Shown: positions 16,092 to 24,992, numbered from the stretch's first letter. The stretch is 64,000 bases of DNA from Lachnospiraceae bacterium (GCA_017518735.1 JAFWTY010000009.1:1-64000), one strand, 5' to 3'. Numbers and translations: made by a program. The notes: a model not told the origin generated them from the letters alone.

Positions 16092-16958
16092 ATGAGCAAA
16101 ACTCAAAATTTAACATTGGACAAGAAAACTCAGGAAGAGATCAAAAACCTGAGAATTATCGATGATGCACTTTTTCGCCTGATGGCCGCCAGGAAGGGCG
16201 TATGCCAGGAGATTCTTCGAACCCTGCTGGATGATGACGAACTGGAAGTTGTGGAGGTGACTCCGCAGAATGAAATGATAAGTTTGTTTCGAGGCGTGAT
16301 ACTGGATGCTTTATGCAGGCTTTCAAACGGCGAATACTGTAACATCGAGATGCAGAAGGATGACCGGGCAAACGATGTGAAAAGAACCCGTTACCACGCG
16401 TCTTTGGTGACAGTTAATAAAACGCCGAAGGGAACGGATTTCGGTCTGATTCCGAGTGTAAAGATTCTTTATATCACTACATATGACGCCCTGGGAAACG
16501 GACAGACACTGACCTATGTTTCAAGGTGCCAGAAGGTGAAGGATGAGTATTTGCCACTCAATGACGGAGAAGATATAATATATGCAAACACAAAGATTGA
16601 TGACTCGACGAAGCATTCCCGGTTGCTCAAATTGTTTCTGAAATCGGATTGTTTCTATGATGAGATGTTTCCCGCATTGAGTGAAGCAATGCAGTTCTAT
16701 AAAGGGACAGAGAGGGGGCAGGAGACCGTGAGCGAAGTGACTAAGAAATGGAAGCAGGAAGGCTATGAGGCGGGGTTGGCTGAAGGCACAAAACAAGGAA
16801 TAGAACAAGGAAGAGAAGAAGGAAGAGAAGAAGGAAAGAAACAGGCAATAGCATCTATGATTAGTAAAGGGCTGTTGACCGTAACTCAGGGTGCTGAAGA
16901 ACTTGGAATCAGCGAAGAGGAGTTACAAAGAATTGTAACGGGTGCGGAAGGTAAATAG
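16092..16958 (+). CDS. Rpn family recombination-promoting nuclease/putative transposase
   Basis: A 288-residue member of the PD-(D/E)XK Rpn family, which cut DNA and promote RecA-independent recombination in E. coli. Visible marks are the N-terminal DDALFRLMAARKGVCQEIL, the core segment GEYCNIEMQKDDRANDVKRTRYH with the ExQ-type catalytic strand, and a middle TKHSRLLKLFL. The C-terminal tail is a Gly/Glu repeat (EGTKQGIEQGREEGREEG), then a short helical end. AAGGAGG lies 5 bases before ATG 16092. The next gene begins 2 bases after the stop. A decayed relative is at 12141-12476. Confidence 0.8.
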   Translation: MSKTQNLTLDKKTQEEIKNLRIIDDALFRLMAARKGVCQEILRTLLDDDELEVVEVTPQNEMISLFRGVILDALCRLSNGEYCNIEMQKDDRANDVKRTRYHASLVTVNKTPKGTDFGLIPSVKILYITTYDALGNGQTLTYVSRCQKVKDEYLPLNDGEDIIYANTKIDDSTKHSRLLKLFLKSDCFYDEMFPALSEAMQFYKGTERGQETVSEVTKKWKQEGYEAGLAEGTKQGIEQGREEGREEGKKQAIASMISKGLLTVTQGAEELGISEEELQRIVTGAEGK

Positions 16959-16960
16959 CA

Positions 16961-18094
16961 ATGTTTAATCATCACGATATCACAAGAAATGCATTCATGC
17001 TTCACGGGCCGCTTGCGCATCACGGGTACGACTGGTGGTGGCATAATTTTACGGCAAGAGATGAAGAGACCGGAGAAGAGAAACCGTTCTTCATCGAGTT
17101 TTTTGTGTGCAATCCCGCGCTTGCGGAGAAAAAGCCGGTATTCGGACAGTTAAAGGAAAATCGTGAAGCAGGGAAACTGCCTTCCTACTTAATGGTCAAG
17201 GCGGGCTGCTGGGGCGAGGATCACTGTCAGCTGCACCGGTTCTTTTCCCTGAAAGAGGCAAAAGTCTACGACGATGTTCCGTACCGTGTTGTGGCGGGTG
17301 ACTGCATCGCAAGCGAGACCCTGCTTGCCGGAAGTATTTCGATTACGGAAGACGAGGCAAAAGCCCATCCCGAGTGGATGTGTGATGCGGGCAGCATGAA
17401 ATGGGATTTAAGGATTGACAAGCAGATTGCATTCAACGTCGGATACGGCGCAAGCCGTCCGCTACGCGTTGCGGAGGCATTCGCGATGTACTGGCATGCG
17501 GAAGGCATGAAGAGTGCTTATACAGGCGAAGTGATTTATAACGGGCGTAAATATATCGTCTCGCCCGAGAACAGTTATGGCTATGCCGATAAAAACTGGG
17601 GCAGGGATTTTACCAGTCCTTGGGTATGGCTGTCGTCGAATTGTTTAAAGAGCAAAAAGACCGGCAAGAAGCTTTTAAACAGCGTCTTCGACATCGGCGG
17701 AGGCCGGCCGAAGGTGTATTTTGTGCCGATCGACCGACGTCTGCTTGGTGTGTTTTACTATGAAGGGAAGGAGTACGATTTTAACTTCTCAAAGCTGCAT
17801 CTGAAGGTGAAGACGGACTTTTCGTTTGAGGAAACGGACGAGCTTGTAATTTGGCATGTCCGCCAGGAAAACACACATGCCGTGATGGAAACGGAAGTGT
17901 TCTGCAAGAAAAAAGACATGCTCTGGGTCAACTACGAAGCGCCGGACGGAAGCAAGAAACACAACCGTCTCTGGAACGGCGGAAACGGCTGGGGAACCGT
18001 AAAACTTTACGATAAAAAGGGCGCCTGCCTTGTGCTCGTCGATGAAGTGGAAGCCACGCACATCGGATGCGAGTATGGGGAATATGACGAGTAA
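16961..18094 (+). CDS. Tocopherol cyclase-like (AttH/VTE1 fold) protein
   Basis: A 377-residue soluble protein. The opening (HGPLAHHGYDWWWHNFTARD), the middle GMKSAYTGEVIYNGRKYIV, and especially ENSYGYADKNWGRDFTSPWVWL resemble plant tocopherol cyclase (VTE1) and related bacterial lipocalin-like proteins. Anaerobic Firmicutes do not make tocopherols, so the substrate must be different, perhaps a hydrophobic small molecule. It begins 2 bases after the Rpn gene without a good ribosome binding site and could be translationally coupled to it. The assignment is from remembered motifs. Confidence 0.55.
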   Translation: MFNHHDITRNAFMLHGPLAHHGYDWWWHNFTARDEETGEEKPFFIEFFVCNPALAEKKPVFGQLKENREAGKLPSYLMVKAGCWGEDHCQLHRFFSLKEAKVYDDVPYRVVAGDCIASETLLAGSISITEDEAKAHPEWMCDAGSMKWDLRIDKQIAFNVGYGASRPLRVAEAFAMYWHAEGMKSAYTGEVIYNGRKYIVSPENSYGYADKNWGRDFTSPWVWLSSNCLKSKKTGKKLLNSVFDIGGGRPKVYFVPIDRRLLGVFYYEGKEYDFNFSKLHLKVKTDFSFEETDELVIWHVRQENTHAVMETEVFCKKKDMLWVNYEAPDGSKKHNRLWNGGNGWGTVKLYDKKGACLVLVDEVEATHIGCEYGEYDE

Positions 18095-18224
18095 TCATGT
18101 GGAAGGCGGAAATGCGGTGATTGAAATAAATGAATTCTGGGAGATTGACGGAGTTCAGTACGCAAGAGGCGTTGAAAAACTTCAGGGCGCGGCGGACAGC
18201 GAAGTATATCTGATCCGGCCGTAG
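18075..18224 (+). CDS. Possible small ORF overlapping the upstream gene
   Basis: A 49-codon frame overlaps the end of the tocopherol-cyclase-like gene by 20 bases. It reads NAVIEINEFWEIDGVQYARG and ends DSEVYLIRP. The composition is protein-like but no ribosome binding site is clear and I do not know a family. It may be real, coupled to the upstream gene, or a remnant. Confidence 0.3.
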   Translation: MGNMTSNHVEGGNAVIEINEFWEIDGVQYARGVEKLQGAADSEVYLIRP

Positions 18225-18263
18225 TTTTTGAAAGAGTTTTTTCTTTAAGAAAGGAACCGGAAT

Positions 18264-19610
18264 ATGAATATTCTTATTTTGAACGGATCCCCATCCGGGA
18301 AAAACAGTATTACGTTATGTACCGTAAGGTTTATTAAGAAGCATTTTCCGAATCATGCATATAAAGTGCTGCATGTGGGCCAGCAGATCCGGAAGATGGA
18401 AAATGATCCGGAAGTATGGAAAAAGCCCATGGAAAAGGCGGATTTGATTCTTTTTTGCTATCCGGTTTATACGTTTCTGGTGCCTTCCCAGCTTCATCGA
18501 TTTGTTGAATTGATGAAGGAAAGCGGTATTGATTTTTCCGACAAATATGCGACGCAGATCAGCACCTCGAAGCATTTCTATGATATTACGGCGCATCGTT
18601 TTATCGAAGAGAACTGTGCCGACATGGGCTTAAAAGTGATAAAGGGCCTTTCCGCGGACATGGAGGATCTGCTCGATGAAAGCGGACAAAAAGATGCCAT
18701 CGCTTTCTTTAAGTATGTTCTTTGGAACGTTAAACGCGGATACAGTGAAAATATATCCGTGAGCAAGGGAAAGGTATCGTTGAAAAATGCAGACCTGTCC
18801 GCAGTTAAAATCGATGCACCCGCACCGAAACGTATCGTCATTGTGGCGGATTATACCCACTCCGTAAAAAATCGTCTTCAAAGCATGTGTGAGAGATTGA
18901 AGAGTCTTATGCCATGTAAAACGGAGATTATAAATATTCAGGAGTTTCCTTTTACCGGCGGATGCCTGGGCTGTTTCCACTGTGCATCAAGTGGCAAATG
19001 TATTTACAAAGACGGATTTGATTCCTATCTCAGAGAGCATATCCAGTCTGCGGATGCAATCGTTTATGCATATACGATTAAAGATCACAGCATGGGTTAT
19101 CGGTTTAAAGTTTTTGATGACAGACAGTTCTGCAACGGACACCGTACCGTTACCATGGGAAGACCGGTAGCGTATCTTGTTGACGGCAATTTGGATGCGG
19201 AAGAAAACTTAAAAATCTTAATGGAAGCCAGAGCCCAGGTTGGCGGAAACACGCTGGCCGGAATTGCAGGAAACCTCAATGATCCGAATGGTGAAATCGA
19301 TAAACTGGCCGCAACGTTATGTTATACCATAGCGGAAGGATACCTTCCTCCGAAGAATTTCTGGGGTGTTGGCGGCATGAAGATTTTCCGCGACCTGATC
19401 TGGCAGATGCAGGGCATGATGAGGGAAGATCATAAGTTTTATAAGGAACACGGTTTCTATGATTTCCCGCAGAAGGAACGTGGCAAAATGATGGCACTTT
19501 ACCTGGTAGGCGCCGTGATGAAGAATCCAAAACTTCAAAAGAAGTTGAATGGCAAAATGACGGACGGCATGCTGATGCCGTATAAGAAGGTGTTGAAAAA
19601 AAGGGGTTAA
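18264..19610 (+). CDS. Two-domain NADPH-dependent FMN reductase / flavodoxin-like protein
   Basis: The 448-residue protein contains two flavodoxin-like halves. The first (residues 1-~190) begins MNILILNGSPSGKNSITL with the FMN-phosphate loop and has FCYPVYTFLVPSQL. The second (from ~residue 190) begins KRIVIVADYTHSVKNRL and has the Cys motif GGCLGCFHCASSGKCIY, usual in iron-sulfur flavoproteins, then VYAYTIKDHSMGYRFKVF. It probably reduces flavin or a quinone-like acceptor with NAD(P)H. ATG 18264 follows AAGAAAGGAACC. The zinc-ribbon gene begins 4 bases after its stop. Confidence 0.75.
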   Translation: MNILILNGSPSGKNSITLCTVRFIKKHFPNHAYKVLHVGQQIRKMENDPEVWKKPMEKADLILFCYPVYTFLVPSQLHRFVELMKESGIDFSDKYATQISTSKHFYDITAHRFIEENCADMGLKVIKGLSADMEDLLDESGQKDAIAFFKYVLWNVKRGYSENISVSKGKVSLKNADLSAVKIDAPAPKRIVIVADYTHSVKNRLQSMCERLKSLMPCKTEIINIQEFPFTGGCLGCFHCASSGKCIYKDGFDSYLREHIQSADAIVYAYTIKDHSMGYRFKVFDDRQFCNGHRTVTMGRPVAYLVDGNLDAEENLKILMEARAQVGGNTLAGIAGNLNDPNGEIDKLAATLCYTIAEGYLPPKNFWGVGGMKIFRDLIWQMQGMMREDHKFYKEHGFYDFPQKERGKMMALYLVGAVMKNPKLQKKLNGKMTDGMLMPYKKVLKKRG

Positions 19611-19614
19611 AACA

Positions 19615-20166
19615 ATGGATGGTTTGAATTGTGAGATTGAAGTACGTTTCGGAACGAGCGTTCCGGTGCCGTTTAAAGACGCAAGGACCGGAGAAGATCT
19701 GCAGCTTCGTGCATTCGGAGATGCCATGGTAGTTGTAAAAGATATGGCCAAATTTCCAAGCGTTGACGAGGTAAAAAAGAATGCACCGCTTTATGTGCTT
19801 GATGCTTTTACTATGGCAGTTGCAGATTTAAGCGGCTCTTTGGATGCTTCGAATTTGAAGAAAAGTACAAATCAGCTTGAGAGAAAAACAGCCGAGAAAC
19901 TGAATGGATCCGGTCTCATGGCAACAGCGATAAAACTGATGCAGGTTGTGCTGACTTCGGAATCCGAGGCAAAGCTCAAAGCGGGCGTATTTAATACACC
20001 CATGACCGATGACCATCCGATGACGGTAAGCCGCCCTATGGTGGATTCTTTTCCCGCCGGTAACGGCGTAACCGACGGCATGAAGATGTTCCCCAAATTC
20101 TGCCCGAATTGCGGAGCCAAAGCAGGCAGCCGCTTCTGCCCGCAGTGCGGTTCAAAGCTGGGATAA
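19615..20166 (+). CDS. Zinc-ribbon protein with unknown N-terminal domain
   Basis: A 183-residue protein. The C-terminus is a double CxxC ribbon, FCPNCGAKAGSRFCPQCGSK. The first part (residues 1-~145) has no motif I recognise; it includes a segment DEVKKNAPLYVLDAFTMAV and an amphipathic region. It starts 4 bases after the flavodoxin-like gene and so is probably cotranscribed. The ribbon suggests an interaction or regulatory part. Confidence 0.6.
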   Translation: MDGLNCEIEVRFGTSVPVPFKDARTGEDLQLRAFGDAMVVVKDMAKFPSVDEVKKNAPLYVLDAFTMAVADLSGSLDASNLKKSTNQLERKTAEKLNGSGLMATAIKLMQVVLTSESEAKLKAGVFNTPMTDDHPMTVSRPMVDSFPAGNGVTDGMKMFPKFCPNCGAKAGSRFCPQCGSKLG

Positions 20167-20178
20167 ATAGATCTGATT

Positions 20179-21222
20179 ATGATAAAGCAGCTACGTCCAA
20201 AATTTCATTTCACGCTGGAAAAGGGATGGATGAACGATCTAAACGGACCGGTGTTTTATCAGGGAAAATACCATCTTTTCTATCAGCATAATCCGTATTC
20301 CTGCGTATGGGATCATATGCACTGGGGACATGCCGTGTCGGAAGATCTGGTGCACTGGGAGCATCTGCCGATTGCCCTTGCACCGGATGAGAGAGGAGAT
20401 TTTTTCTCCGGAAGCGCGGTTGTGGATACGGAAGGAATCAGTGGCTTCGGAAGTAAGGAAAACCCGGCGTTGCTTCTTTACTATACATCGCACCACCCGC
20501 AGACGTTGAGGGAAGAACAGTGCATGGCGGTAAGTACGGATGGTATAACCTTTACGAAGTTTGAAGCCAATCCCATTATTGCAGGCAAAGAGCATACACC
20601 TGCGAGAGATCCGCATGTATTTCGTAACGAAGTTTTCGGCGGATATTCGATGTGTATTACCACGGAAAAAAGCGTAGAATACTATCATTCATCCGATCTG
20701 ATTCACTGGGAGAAAACAGGCGAATTTACGCTTCCTTCGTATGCGTTTCAAGGGATGATCGAGTGCCCTTGCATGGTGGACTTTTCGTTCGAAGGTCAGC
20801 CCCAATATGTACTGATGGTGAGCATGGTTATTCCGGAAAGTGAGTATGGTAAATTCCCGGAACACGTTAAACCGCATAATTGTCTGATGCAGTATCTTGT
20901 CGGTGATTTCGACGGTAAGGCTTTTGTACCGGATTCGTCACAATCGGAAGCTCTGCTTGTGGAAGAAAGCCCGAATTTCTACGCCGGAACTGTTTTTGCC
21001 AATACCAAAGAATAGATCTTAATTGCATGGCTTGCCAATTCCAGAGAGATGATGAAGATTCCGACGGAGCTAGAAGGCTTTCGCGGAATTATGAGTTACC
21101 CGCGGAAACTGACGCTTGTGCAAACCTACAAAGGCCTTCGCCTTGCACAGGAACTGTATCCGAAGCTTAGCGGAGAAGAGGACAAGCAGCTGCAAGCGGA
21201 AATGGGTGAGTTACTTGGGTGA
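20179..21222 (+). pseudogene. GH32 beta-fructosidase (sucrose-6-phosphate hydrolase), nonsense mutation and lost 3' end
   Basis: The frame opens like a GH32 enzyme: PKFHFTLEKGWMNDLNGP (nucleophile block, usually WMNDPNG), FSGSAV, the ARDPHVF block and the MIECPCMVDF acid/base block. An in-frame TAG at 21013-21015 interrupts it after FANTKE. The frame then continues as a GH32 protein (ILIAWLANSREMMKIPTE, then GFRGIMSYPRKLTLV) up to TGA at 21220-21222. Intact enzymes have ~480-500 residues, so the C-terminal beta-sandwich is also lost. No good ribosome binding site precedes ATG 20179. The gene would have split sucrose or fructans and is now probably dead. Confidence 0.8.
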
Positions 21223-21703
21223 GAAATATTTCGAAAAAGCATTGGCGGATTTCACTGTGGATTTTGCATCGGGCGGAGCAATCCGTGTGATGGCAGATAA
21301 AGGGTATCCGGTAGAAAAGATTAAGGAAAAACTGGCCTTCCCGACACCCTTTGAAAAGGTCCGGGAGATTGTCTGGCAGCACTACCTGGATACGAAAGTG
21401 ATTCTGCTTGAAGAGCCTGAAAAAGACGTATCCACGGACCGTGTTTCCTATGAGAAAGTGCAGGACGAATACGGCAGAACTTCTTTTAAACAGGTGGTGA
21501 TTCCGGGGAATAAAGCTGTACCGGAGTATGTGAAATGCGATTTCGGGAAGCGCAAGTATCAGGATCCGGACAAGTTCGCGAAGTGGCTTGCAACCTTATC
21601 GAAAGATGACCGTGATTATATCGAGGGCCTTCCCTGGCCCCTGCAACCCGTATGGCATATAAAGAACGAAAGAATGAAGATGCTCCCGGAGACAGAGTTA
21701 TAA
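21206..21703 (+). CDS. Conserved hypothetical protein, start uncertain
   Basis: The frame overlaps the end of the GH32 pseudogene. The recognisable protein begins at about GEKYFEKALADFTVDFASGG and runs through KLAFPTPFEKVREIVWQHYL to the stop. GTG 21206 or TTG 21215 may be the start; neither has a good ribosome binding site. I recall similar N-termini in unnamed Lachnospiraceae proteins but no function. The overlap with the broken GH32 frame suggests a deletion joined the two genes. Confidence 0.5.
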   Translation: MSYLGEKYFEKALADFTVDFASGGAIRVMADKGYPVEKIKEKLAFPTPFEKVREIVWQHYLDTKVILLEEPEKDVSTDRVSYEKVQDEYGRTSFKQVVIPGNKAVPEYVKCDFGKRKYQDPDKFAKWLATLSKDDRDYIEGLPWPLQPVWHIKNERMKMLPETEL

Positions 21704-21718
21704 GAGGATGAGTATAAT

Positions 21719-23311
21719 TTGAAAAGGAAACGACGTATGCTAAAAGTGATACTGATTATTCTCGGAGTCTTGCTGTTGCTCTTCGTGGCATTTGCATTCT
21801 GGCTCCCGTCTTTTATTATGACGGGAAAAAGGCAGACGCTAAAAGAAGCTTTTGACTGGCAGACGAATCACTACGATACTTCGTTTTACAAGGATTTGGA
21901 GAAGACGGATTATACCGTAAAGGGCTCCGAGGATTATGAACTGCATGTGCAGTATTTGCGAAACGCCGAGCCCACGACAAAGTATATTATTATTTCGCAT
22001 GGTTATACGGATAATCGCATGGGCTCACTAAAGTATGTGCAGATGTATCTTGATCTGGGATTCAACTGTATCATTTATGACCTGCGTGGCCATGGCGAAA
22101 ACGAAAGCACGTTTACCACATACGGAGTGCGTGAAGGAGCGGATTTAAAGTGTCTTGTGGAGGATACGCGGGAACGCTATCCGGATATTACGGTGCTCGG
22201 ACTTCACGGAGAATCCCTGGGCTCGGCAACGACAATCACGTCTTTAAAATATAAGCCGGATGTGGACTTTGTTGTTGCAGACTGTGGTTTCTCGGACATT
22301 GAGAATGTGCTAAAAGAAGGATATCGCAATGCACATGTTCCGACATGGCTTGTGGATATTGCGAATGTTACGGGAAAGATCCGCTATCATTATGCTATCA
22401 AAGATATGCGACCGATTGAGTCGCTGAATGATAACGAAATTCCGATACTTTTCATACATGGCGAAAACGATACGTTCATTCTTCCGCAAAATTCGGAAGA
22501 TATGGCAGCAAGAACGAAAGGATACAAAGAACTCTATATCATTCCGGGCGCGGGCCATGCGGAGTCCATCCTTACGGAACCGGAGATGTATAAAGAGTAC
22601 GTAGAGCAGTATCTGGTAACGCTTGGAATTTTGGAAGATGGCAAGACGGTAGTGACGCAGGAATCAAAGAGCGAAAATGTTGAGGAGGGTAAAAACATGG
22701 GCGCTGCGAAATTATATTATCAGGGACATGCAAGTGCGAGGATTGAGACCGCGGAAGGAAAGGTGATTTATATCGATCCGTTCGCAGGCGACGGCTATGA
22801 TTTGGCTGCAGATTTGATTCTGGAGACGCACAGCCATTTCGATCATACCGGCACGGATCTGATTGAAGTTAAAAACGACGATTGTAGTATAATCACTTGG
22901 AAGGAAGCACTGAAAGGTGGTGAGTATCAAACCTTTGATTTCGACTATGTGAAAGTTGAAGCCGTGGAAGCCGGATATAACAAAAATCACAACGTGAATG
23001 AGTGCGTAGGATTCGTTTTAACGTTCTCTGACGGTGTGAAGGTATACTTCAGCGGCGACACTTCCAAAACGCCGCAGATGGCGAAATTGGAAGGCATAGA
23101 TTATGCATTCTTCTGCTGCGACGGCGTTTACAACATGGATACCGCCGAGGCGAGCGAGTGCGCCAAATTGGTCGGTGCCAAACACAGTATCCCTTATCAC
23201 ATGATTCCGGCAGATCCGCAGAATAGCTTTAATCAAAGTGTGGCCGAATCCTTCGTGGCCGAAGGCAGGATAATTATAAAGCCCGGCGAAGAGCTTGTGC
23301 TTGAAAAGTAA
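21719..23311 (+). CDS. Alpha/beta hydrolase fused to MBL-fold metallohydrolase
   Basis: Residues ~5-28 are a membrane anchor. Residues ~60-310 are an alpha/beta hydrolase: IISHGYTDNRMGS, nucleophile elbow LGLHGESLGSATT, acid FIHGENDTF and catalytic His in GAGHAESI. Residues ~327-530 are a metallo-beta-lactamase-fold enzyme of the UPF0173 kind (YYQGHASARIETAEGKVI, metal motif THSHFDHTGTD, VYFSGDTSK, PYHMIP). At the junction a ribosome binding site GGAGGG (22684-22689) stands 7 bases before an in-frame ATG (22697), so the second enzyme may also be made alone. The start is TTG 21719 or, with a similar site, ATG 21737. Substrates unknown. Confidence 0.75.
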   Translation: MKRKRRMLKVILIILGVLLLLFVAFAFWLPSFIMTGKRQTLKEAFDWQTNHYDTSFYKDLEKTDYTVKGSEDYELHVQYLRNAEPTTKYIIISHGYTDNRMGSLKYVQMYLDLGFNCIIYDLRGHGENESTFTTYGVREGADLKCLVEDTRERYPDITVLGLHGESLGSATTITSLKYKPDVDFVVADCGFSDIENVLKEGYRNAHVPTWLVDIANVTGKIRYHYAIKDMRPIESLNDNEIPILFIHGENDTFILPQNSEDMAARTKGYKELYIIPGAGHAESILTEPEMYKEYVEQYLVTLGILEDGKTVVTQESKSENVEEGKNMGAAKLYYQGHASARIETAEGKVIYIDPFAGDGYDLAADLILETHSHFDHTGTDLIEVKNDDCSIITWKEALKGGEYQTFDFDYVKVEAVEAGYNKNHNVNECVGFVLTFSDGVKVYFSGDTSKTPQMAKLEGIDYAFFCCDGVYNMDTAEASECAKLVGAKHSIPYHMIPADPQNSFNQSVAESFVAEGRIIIKPGEELVLEK

Positions 23312-23351
23312 GGATTCTTCATGTAATGTGATTTTGTTTATTATTTGGACT

Positions 23352-23379
23352 AGCCGGGTGAATTTCACTCGGCTTTTTT
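23352..23379. terminator. Rho-independent terminator
   Basis: AGCCGGGTGAA and TTCACTCGGCT form a near-perfect stem followed by T6, 40 bases after the hydrolase stop. Confidence 0.85.
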
Positions 23380-23542
23380 ATTGCAAATTGTTATTTCTTA
23401 GGATAGAATGAACCTACTTTCTTATATCTTTGTCCAAGTCGGACGAATTTTCATTTTTTAGTTAAGTATGTGTGAAACAGAAGTCTTTTATACATACATA
23501 TTGACACCGTATATGACACCATATATTATGAAAGGGGAGGCA

Positions 23543-23794
23543 ATGTCACAGTTTGAAAAACTATTACAACGAATAAGAAATCTCGATAAGAATTAACGTT
23601 TTTATGAATTACAGAAGGTTCTTGAATCCTATGGTTATGAAATGTATGCGCCATCGAGCGGGAGTAGTCACCGAACATTTCGAAAGAAGGGATGTGTTCC
23701 GATTACGATTCCGCTACATGAACCGGTTAAAAGAGCCTATGTGGAGATGGTAAAAGAAGTGGTCGAAGGAGGCCAAGCGAATGAAGAGGAATAA
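23543..23794 (+). pseudogene. hicA: HicA mRNA interferase toxin, inactivated by a nonsense codon
   Basis: ATG 23543 follows AAAGGGGAGG. The frame reads MSQFEKLLQRIRNLDKN, then TAA (23594-23596), then continues in the same frame: RFYELQKVLESYGYEMYAP, SSGSSHRTFRKKGCVPITIP with the catalytic His, and a normal C-terminal helix to TAA at 23792. Family members have Leu (or similar) where the stop is, so TTA to TAA is the likely change. The 3' end overlaps hicB by 14 bases. No restart codon with a ribosome binding site is seen before the catalytic His, so the toxin is presumably lost. Confidence 0.8.
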
Positions 23795-24188
23795 AAAAAA
23801 TCTGAATTATTATTTGTCACTGCCTTATCGTATGGAATTGATTCCTGATTCGGTTGAAGGAGGTTACACGGCATGGTATCCGGAATTACCCGGATGTCTG
23901 ACTTGTGGAGAAACAATTGAAGAAGTTGTAGCAAATGCATTGGATGCAAAAAAAGAGTGGCTAAAAGCGGCTTTGGAAGATAAAATAGAAATTGAAGAGC
24001 CATGTACGGCTGATAATTCATCAGAATTTTCAGGACAGTTCAAATTGCGTATTCCGAAAACACTTCACCATACGCTTTCAAATCACGCTAAAAAGGAAGG
24101 AATAAGCATGAATCAATATTGTTTATACCTTCTGTCAATGAATGATTCTATTGTATCAGGGACTCTGAGGAACGAGTTTAAACTCTAA
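23781..24188 (+). CDS. hicB: HicB family antitoxin
   Basis: The 135-residue protein has the HicB RNase-H-like fold: YLSLPYRMELIPDSVEGGYT, WYPELPGCLTCGETIEEV, ANALDAKKEWLKAAL. The C-terminus (RIPKTLHHTLSNHAKKEGIS and MNQYCLYLL) is a ribbon-helix-helix-like DNA-binding part, as expected for an antitoxin that represses its own promoter. The start is ATG 23781, preceded by GGAGG; it overlaps the hicA 3' end. With hicA broken, this is an orphan antitoxin. Confidence 0.8.
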   Translation: MKRNKKNLNYYLSLPYRMELIPDSVEGGYTAWYPELPGCLTCGETIEEVVANALDAKKEWLKAALEDKIEIEEPCTADNSSEFSGQFKLRIPKTLHHTLSNHAKKEGISMNQYCLYLLSMNDSIVSGTLRNEFKL

Positions 24189-24275
24189 GGAAAAAGTATT
24201 TATGGGTACAAGCGGAGGTAAGAAATGCAATATTCGATTGAAAACGACAAAATGAAATGTATAAGATTGGAATTT

Positions 24276-24299
24276 AAAAAGGACCCGAAGGTCCTTTTT
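24276..24299. terminator. Bidirectional terminator between converging genes
   Basis: AAAAAGGAC and GTCCTTTTT form a stem around CCGAAG. It serves hicB on + and the PRTase gene on -, whose stop codon region is at 24298-24300. Confidence 0.8.
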
Positions 24300-24939
24300 A
24301 CAGTTTGGAATATCCGAAACCGTTAACCAAAGCTTCAAGTCTCTGGCCTGCGGCGCACATCGGGCAGTTCTCCCTGGTGTAGTAGCCGTAGTTCGGAATG
24401 TCGGAACTCGAGAAAATCGACTTTACTTCGATGCCGGCACATTTGGAAACAGCGGAGAAAATCGCTGCGATTCCGCAAACCGTTCCCCCATAGTAGAGTA
24501 TGGAATCGATGGCCTGCAGGATGGTTTTGCCGGATGTGATGGAGTCGGTAAGAATCAAGCATCTCATGCCGTTTACCATACGCTGTTTGTTGTCGCGGAA
24601 AATCATCTGCCCCATGGAATTCACTTCCGGAGTGATTACGGAAATGTTGTTGCCGTAACTTAATCCCTGTTTGGTCTTGTGGGCAAGTTCGTCGGCCAGA
24701 AATGCACCGATGACTTCGGTTTCATCCAGGCAGACAATGGTGTCCACGGAGAGACTTAACATGTATTCCTCGGCAAGCGCTTTGGCGGAAACTTCCGCGT
24801 TGTTCTGACGGCACTTTACCGTGGACATGTCAATGTAGGTGTTGATGTGGGAGTTCTGCGTTGCAAAATGTCCCTGCATCACCTTAATTCTGGCTTCCCT
24901 GAAGTTCTTGGATCGTAAATCAACCAATCTTTCGTCCAT
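24298..24939 (-). CDS. Phosphoribosyltransferase-like protein (PyrE-type)
   Basis: A 213-residue type I phosphoribosyltransferase fold. The PRPP loop is RCLILTDSITSGKTILQA; the first acidic residue of the usual DD pair is replaced (TDS). N-terminal DMSTVKCRQNNAEVSAKALA resembles the hood of orotate PRTases, and the C-terminal ENCPMCAAGQRLEALVNGFG adds a Cys pair (CPMC). Substrate could be orotate or another base, or the protein may be regulatory. The minus-strand ATG 24939 follows a GGGGGGG run. A well-formed promoter is at 24993-25021. Confidence 0.7.
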   Translation of the reverse strand: MDERLVDLRSKNFREARIKVMQGHFATQNSHINTYIDMSTVKCRQNNAEVSAKALAEEYMLSLSVDTIVCLDETEVIGAFLADELAHKTKQGLSYGNNISVITPEVNSMGQMIFRDNKQRMVNGMRCLILTDSITSGKTILQAIDSILYYGGTVCGIAAIFSAVSKCAGIEVKSIFSSSDIPNYGYYTRENCPMCAAGQRLEALVNGFGYSKL

Positions 24940-24992
24940 AAAAATACCCCCCCTAATTTATACTTTTATGCAGGTTGAAAAACCATATCTAT

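Noticed and set aside
24202..24326. Two tiny + strand ORFs (ATG 24202 and ATG 24225, the second with a GGAGG-type site) after hicB
   Set aside because: The first is only 17 codons. The second runs through the terminator stem and into the convergent gene. No family is known for either, so they are probably chance.
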